A program made the position numbers and the translations under genes. DNA of 64,000 bases from Dyadobacter sp. CY343 (GTDB lineage Bacteria; Bacteroidota; Bacteroidia; Cytophagales; Spirosomataceae), in assembly GCF_021390335.1 (NCBI RefSeq), contig NZ_JAJUXK010000007.1, positions 248,001 through 312,000 on the forward strand, written 5' to 3'. Below the pieces are notes generated by a model. It was not told the origin of the DNA, ran no database searches, and saw only the letters and a program-made list of their open reading frames with translations. This document shows positions 61,168 to 64,000 of this stretch, one piece after another. How positions within the stretch are numbered: position 1 is the first letter of the stretch; each line of letters starts with the position of its first letter.

Positions 61168-61623
61168 TTATGGATTCGTCAAAGTGTATTCGTTGATCGA
61201 GCCGCCCGTTTTTGAGCTGCCTTTCAACCGGGTCAATACCAGTTTGGCATCGTCGATTGAATTGATCGTAAATTCAATGGTACCGCCTGTTCCGGTCGGC
61301 TGTGGAGTCAATCCACTCAATATCAACTTGCTATCTCCTTCTAATGCCCAGGTTCCGTTGAAAGTGCTTCCTTCAAAGTCTGTAAATGAAACGGTCATTG
61401 CGCCTGCTGCATTGGTAAGTACCAGCCTGAATGCCGAGTATCCCGGAAACTGGTTGCTGGATCCGCCTCTTGAATAAGCCGCCACAGTTCCGTGTTTTAC
61501 AGATTCCGCTGTCCACGCTTTGGCAATTCGCTCAGAAACGGGCTTTACTTTTTCTTTACATCCCGCGGTTATCAATGTGAAAACCAGAGCAATACACCAT
61601 ATCAGAGAGTAACTTTTTTTCAT
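61168..61623 (-). CDS. Lipoprotein of unknown function (lipocalin-like or DUF5004-like)
   Basis: A 151-residue lipoprotein: MKKSYSLIWCIALVFTLITAGC, lipidated Cys22. The mature part has a helix (VSERIAKAWTAESV) and then a series of beta strands (FRLVLTNAAGAMTVSF, FNGTWALEGDSKLILSGL, TIEFTINSIDDAKLVLTRLK) with the W-x-hydrophobic and DAKLVL patterns seen in small lipocalin-like lipoproteins of Bacteroidota. The family assignment is tentative. Monocistronic, with its own terminator. Confidence 0.75.
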   Translation of the reverse strand: MKKSYSLIWCIALVFTLITAGCKEKVKPVSERIAKAWTAESVKHGTVAAYSRGGSSNQFPGYSAFRLVLTNAAGAMTVSFTDFEGSTFNGTWALEGDSKLILSGLTPQPTGTGGTIEFTINSIDDAKLVLTRLKGSSKTGGSINEYTLTNP

Positions 61624-61760
61624 ATATCTTTTTTCAAAAATTTCTTAACACAACGCCAAGTTCCTACTTTTTAGTCTGAATATCAAAATATTCGATCAAG
61701 ATCATTTTAATTTTATAGCCGCCGGTTGATATCATTAAATTGCGGGCAAAATTTACCTTC

Positions 61761-61994
61761 ATGAAAGAATATACGCGTGCGCAGCTGGCGCTCCGGAATG
61801 GTCAGGATAAAGAGGAGATCTGGTGTGCCTACAAAGGGATCATTTACGACGTCACTTCGTCGAGATTATGGCGAAACGGGCACCACTACGAGCATTGGGC
61901 CGGCCAGGATCTGACAAAAGAACTAGGCGACGCGCCGCACACAGATCAGGTTTTCAAGCGCTTTCAGGTGATCGGCAGATTACAAAAACTCTAA
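61761..61994 (+). CDS. Small cytochrome b5-like heme/steroid-binding protein
   Basis: A 77-residue protein with the cytochrome b5-like fold: YTRAQLALRNGQDKEEIWCAYKGIIYDVTSS, then WRNGHHYEHWAGQDLTKEL and APHTDQVFKRFQVIGRL. The classical HPGG is replaced by the H-x2-H-x-AGxDLT pattern of a bacterial subfamily (COG4892 type). His41, His42, His45 and His60 are possible heme ligands. The ATG at 61761 is chosen over an upstream TTG at 61740. It lies ten bases before the BadF-type kinase gene, so they may be co-transcribed; a functional link is not evident. Confidence 0.8.
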   Translation: MKEYTRAQLALRNGQDKEEIWCAYKGIIYDVTSSRLWRNGHHYEHWAGQDLTKELGDAPHTDQVFKRFQVIGRLQKL

Positions 61995-62004
61995 ACCCGG
62001 TCAA

Positions 62005-62853
62005 ATGGAATCTACATTTTTAATAGCCGACAGCGGCTCCACGAAGACCGATTGGGTTGTCACAAAAAGCGGCTCGCGACTAGCCACATTCCAGTCGGCA
62101 GGTATTAATCCATTTTATCAGTCGGCGGAAGAGATTATTCCTGTAATTGAAAAGCAGGTACTCCCTCAAATTCAGGTTGTTATTGATAAGATATTCTTTT
62201 ACGGAGCCGGCTGTGCGGACGAGAAATCGAGCCGGCCGGTTTATGATGCTTTACAAAATTGCATTCCCTCCGCTACGGAAATTCAGGTCGCTTCCGATAT
62301 GCTGGGTGCCGCACGCGGCCTGTGCGGGCATAGTGCCGGACTGGCGTGCATTCTCGGAACCGGGGCTAATAATGCATTTTACGATGGCGAAAATATAGTC
62401 CGCCAGATCGGTTCGCTGGGATTCTGGCTGGGCGACGAAGGAAGTGGGTCTTATCTCGGTAAGACGCTCGTCGTGAGTTATTTACAAAATGAACTTCCGG
62501 CTGATCTGCACGAAAAATTTGCCAAAAAATATCCCGAAATAGATCGGCTCTACATATTGGACCACGCTTATAAGAAACCCTATCCAAACCGCTTTTTTGC
62601 TACGTTTTCCGGATTTATTTCAGAGCATACTGATCATAGCTACATCCGGGATGTGCTCGAAGAAGCATTTTCGCTTTTTACCCAAAAATACATTCTCAAA
62701 CACAAAAACGCAGATCAATATCCTGTCCATTTCACCGGATCGATCGCATTTTACTACCAGGATATTCTCAAATCTGTACTCGCCTCAAAAGGTTTACAAA
62801 CCGGCCGCATTCTAAAAACGCCGCTGGACGGATTGGTACAGTATTATTTATAA
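62005..62853 (+). CDS. BadF/BadG-type ATPase, N-acetylglucosamine-kinase-like
   Basis: A 282-residue protein of the actin-like ATPase fold. It has the N-terminal phosphate loop FLIADSGSTKTDWVV, the second loop CILGTGANNAFYD and LGDEGSGSYLGKTLV, which in this family binds ATP and sugar. The layout matches eukaryotic-type GlcNAc kinase and the bacterial BadF-like group more than the CoA-linked reductase activators, since no cysteine cluster is present. It likely phosphorylates an amino sugar from cell-wall turnover or from glycan breakdown; this is inference. Confidence 0.82.
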   Translation: MESTFLIADSGSTKTDWVVTKSGSRLATFQSAGINPFYQSAEEIIPVIEKQVLPQIQVVIDKIFFYGAGCADEKSSRPVYDALQNCIPSATEIQVASDMLGAARGLCGHSAGLACILGTGANNAFYDGENIVRQIGSLGFWLGDEGSGSYLGKTLVVSYLQNELPADLHEKFAKKYPEIDRLYILDHAYKKPYPNRFFATFSGFISEHTDHSYIRDVLEEAFSLFTQKYILKHKNADQYPVHFTGSIAFYYQDILKSVLASKGLQTGRILKTPLDGLVQYYL

Positions 62854-62924
62854 ATCAATCGGGAACGAAGCGTTAATGAATGTTAAAGCGCGCTAGTTTG
62901 GTGCGCAGGCAAGCTGCATTCCCG

Positions 62925-62953
62925 TTGTATCTGTGTAAATGGTCTTAAATTTG
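62925..62953 (+). promoter_or_regulatory. Candidate promoter of the sensor kinase gene
   Basis: TTG at 62925-62927, 18 bases, then TAAATTTG at 62946-62953, a full -7 match, 17 bases before the ATG. Confidence 0.45.
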
Positions 62954-62970
62954 ACTATTATACCATTGTA

Positions 62971-64000
62971 ATGTCGAGACGAACAATTCAAGCGCTTACT
63001 GTTTTTTCTGCACTGCTGATTATAGGCGTTGTCATTACGCAGATTTTCTGGGTGAAACAGGCGCTCGACCTCCGGCACCGGCAGTTTAACCAGAATGCCC
63101 ACGTTGCTTTACAGGATGTAGCAGCAAAACTGGCGCAGGTAAACGGCGTAATGCAAACCAGTAATCCCGTCGAGCAGCTTTCTCCTGAGTATTTTCTGGT
63201 CAATACCAATTCAACTACCCAGCCCGAATTGCTGGAAGTTTTTATCAAGGAAAGCTTTCAGAAATACAAACTGATCGCCGATTTCGACGTCGGAATTTAC
63301 GATTGCACGACCAACAGAATGCGCTACGGAATGTCGCTGAGCACGAAAAACAATGCAAAAATTCCAACGCCGACTTCCAACTGGATCAAAACAGATAAAT
63401 ACCCCTATTACTTCGGCGTGCGCTTTCCAGAACAGGAAACCTATTTCGCAGGCAGTATCAACCGCGCAATCTGGTCGTCGGTGCTGGTACTTGTTGCCGT
63501 GTCGCTTTTCGCTTATGCACTTTTTGTGATTTTGAGACAAAAGCAGCTTTCGGAGGTACAGCGTGATTTTGTCAATAACATGACCCACGAGCTGCAAACG
63601 CCGATTTCTACGATCCGAATTGCTGCAGATGTATTGAATTCTGACAATATCGTAACCCAGCCGGCACGCCATAAGCGATATGTTCAGATCGTGCAGGATG
63701 AGATATTGCGGTTGCAGGGTCAGGTCGAAATGGTGCTTTCGATGGCCAAAGCTGAGCGGAATGTACTTACTTTACAAAAGGAGCAGATCAACGTGGGCGA
63801 AATGATCAAGTCTGTGCTGCTTCCGTTTGAAAATAAGGTGAAGTTTAAAGACCAGGCCGAAAACCAGATCATCGAAGCGGATCCATTTCATTTGCGGTGT
63901 GTGATCAACAATCTGGTAGACAATGCATTAAAATATTCCGACGATGCGCCCGAAGTTGAAATTGATATTTACAACAAAGGAAAATGTCTCGTAATCGCAG
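62971..64000 (+). CDS. Sensor histidine kinase (3' truncated by window)
   Basis: The frame begins with ATG at 62971 and stays open to the window end, 343 residues so far. An N-terminal membrane helix (ALTVFSALLIIGVVITQIFWV) is followed by a sensor region of about 140 residues outside the membrane. A second helix lies at about 170-190 (SSVLVLVAVSLFAYALFVIL), then the dimerisation domain with the H-box FVNNMTHELQTPIST (phospho-acceptor His206). The N-box NLVDNALKYS of the ATPase domain is present; the G-boxes lie beyond the edge. The response regulator is expected just downstream. The sensor region has no family that I recognise. Confidence 0.9.
   Translation, partial: MSRRTIQALTVFSALLIIGVVITQIFWVKQALDLRHRQFNQNAHVALQDVAAKLAQVNGVMQTSNPVEQLSPEYFLVNTNSTTQPELLEVFIKESFQKYKLIADFDVGIYDCTTNRMRYGMSLSTKNNAKIPTPTSNWIKTDKYPYYFGVRFPEQETYFAGSINRAIWSSVLVLVAVSLFAYALFVILRQKQLSEVQRDFVNNMTHELQTPISTIRIAADVLNSDNIVTQPARHKRYVQIVQDEILRLQGQVEMVLSMAKAERNVLTLQKEQINVGEMIKSVLLPFENKVKFKDQAENQIIEADPFHLRCVINNLVDNALKYSDDAPEVEIDIYNKGKCLVIA

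Noticed and set aside
61740-61760. TTG start for the cytochrome b5-like gene
   Set aside because: An ATG 21 bases downstream gives the normal family N-terminus.

Overview
The window comes from a member of the Bacteroidota, most likely the order Cytophagales. A Dyadobacter-like or Spirosomataceae genome is my best guess, but that is recognition and not a search result. The grounds are a Por/T9SS C-terminal sorting domain, several short Cys lipoproteins, a bacillithiol gene (bshC), a long-form IspH, a B12-dependent ribonucleotide reductase, weak Shine-Dalgarno signals, and promoters of the Bacteroidota type (TTG, about 20 bases, TAnnTTTG). I see no rRNA, tRNA, CRISPR array, insertion sequence, prophage or integrase. 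All recognised genes are intact, apart from those cut by the window ends.

Layout. Bases 1-3800 hold the tail of an acyltransferase, a VOC-fold protein, aroB and a DUF4136 lipoprotein. Bases 3926-10267 hold a partial division and cell-wall cluster on the minus strand: rsmH, ftsL-like, ftsI, murE, mraY, without mraZ at the front or murD/ftsW behind. A TlpA-like lipoprotein thioredoxin diverges from it. Bases 11711-14703 carry a MarR regulator and a FadN-type beta-oxidation fusion protein. An Rrf2 regulator then faces a three-gene surface-sugar operon (15302-18997). Bases 19224-22816 hold a small lipoprotein, an M3 oligopeptidase and a dicarboxylate symporter. Bases 22905-26895 are a heme uptake and use operon (hmuT, U, V, S). 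Next come nrdJ, purB, an aquaglyceroporin, a giant alpha-2-macroglobulin lipoprotein and ispH. Bases 38987-41447 are an ECF sigma, putative anti-sigma and DUF4097 cassette. bshC, an acyl-CoA dehydrogenase, a glycan operon (two glycosyltransferases plus a T9SS-secreted glycosidase-like protein) and a thiolase follow. The last part has pspC, secA, psd, a rhomboid protease, a polyprenyl synthase, a class IV aminotransferase, a COG4315 lipoprotein, thiL, a small lipoprotein, a cytochrome b5-like protein, a BadF-type kinase and the start of a sensor histidine kinase.

How the parts work together. The most striking link is a palindrome, TAGTATGC-N2-GCATACTA. It occurs, at two sites exactly and at one imperfectly, in front of the MarR-fadN operon, the acyl-CoA dehydrogenase gene and the thiolase gene. 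These lie about 33-40 kb apart, and each copy overlaps or abuts a promoter element. This predicts that the MarR protein represses itself and a scattered fatty-acid beta-oxidation regulon, functionally like fadN-fadA-fadE. The second striking signal is a pair of intergenic mirror arrays of very short repeats. Heptamers lie between nrdJ and purB (29639-29734), and decamers lie between the sigma factor and its putative anti-sigma factor (39567-39765). In both, several copies in one orientation, a short AT-rich spacer, then copies in the opposite orientation could fold into a long sliding hairpin. I know of no named class for these.

Smaller points: a perfect terminator for the Rrf2 gene lies inside the coding sequence of the gene facing it; operator-like dyads overlap the pspC and hmu promoters; and several convergent gene pairs are separated by only 2-6 bases.
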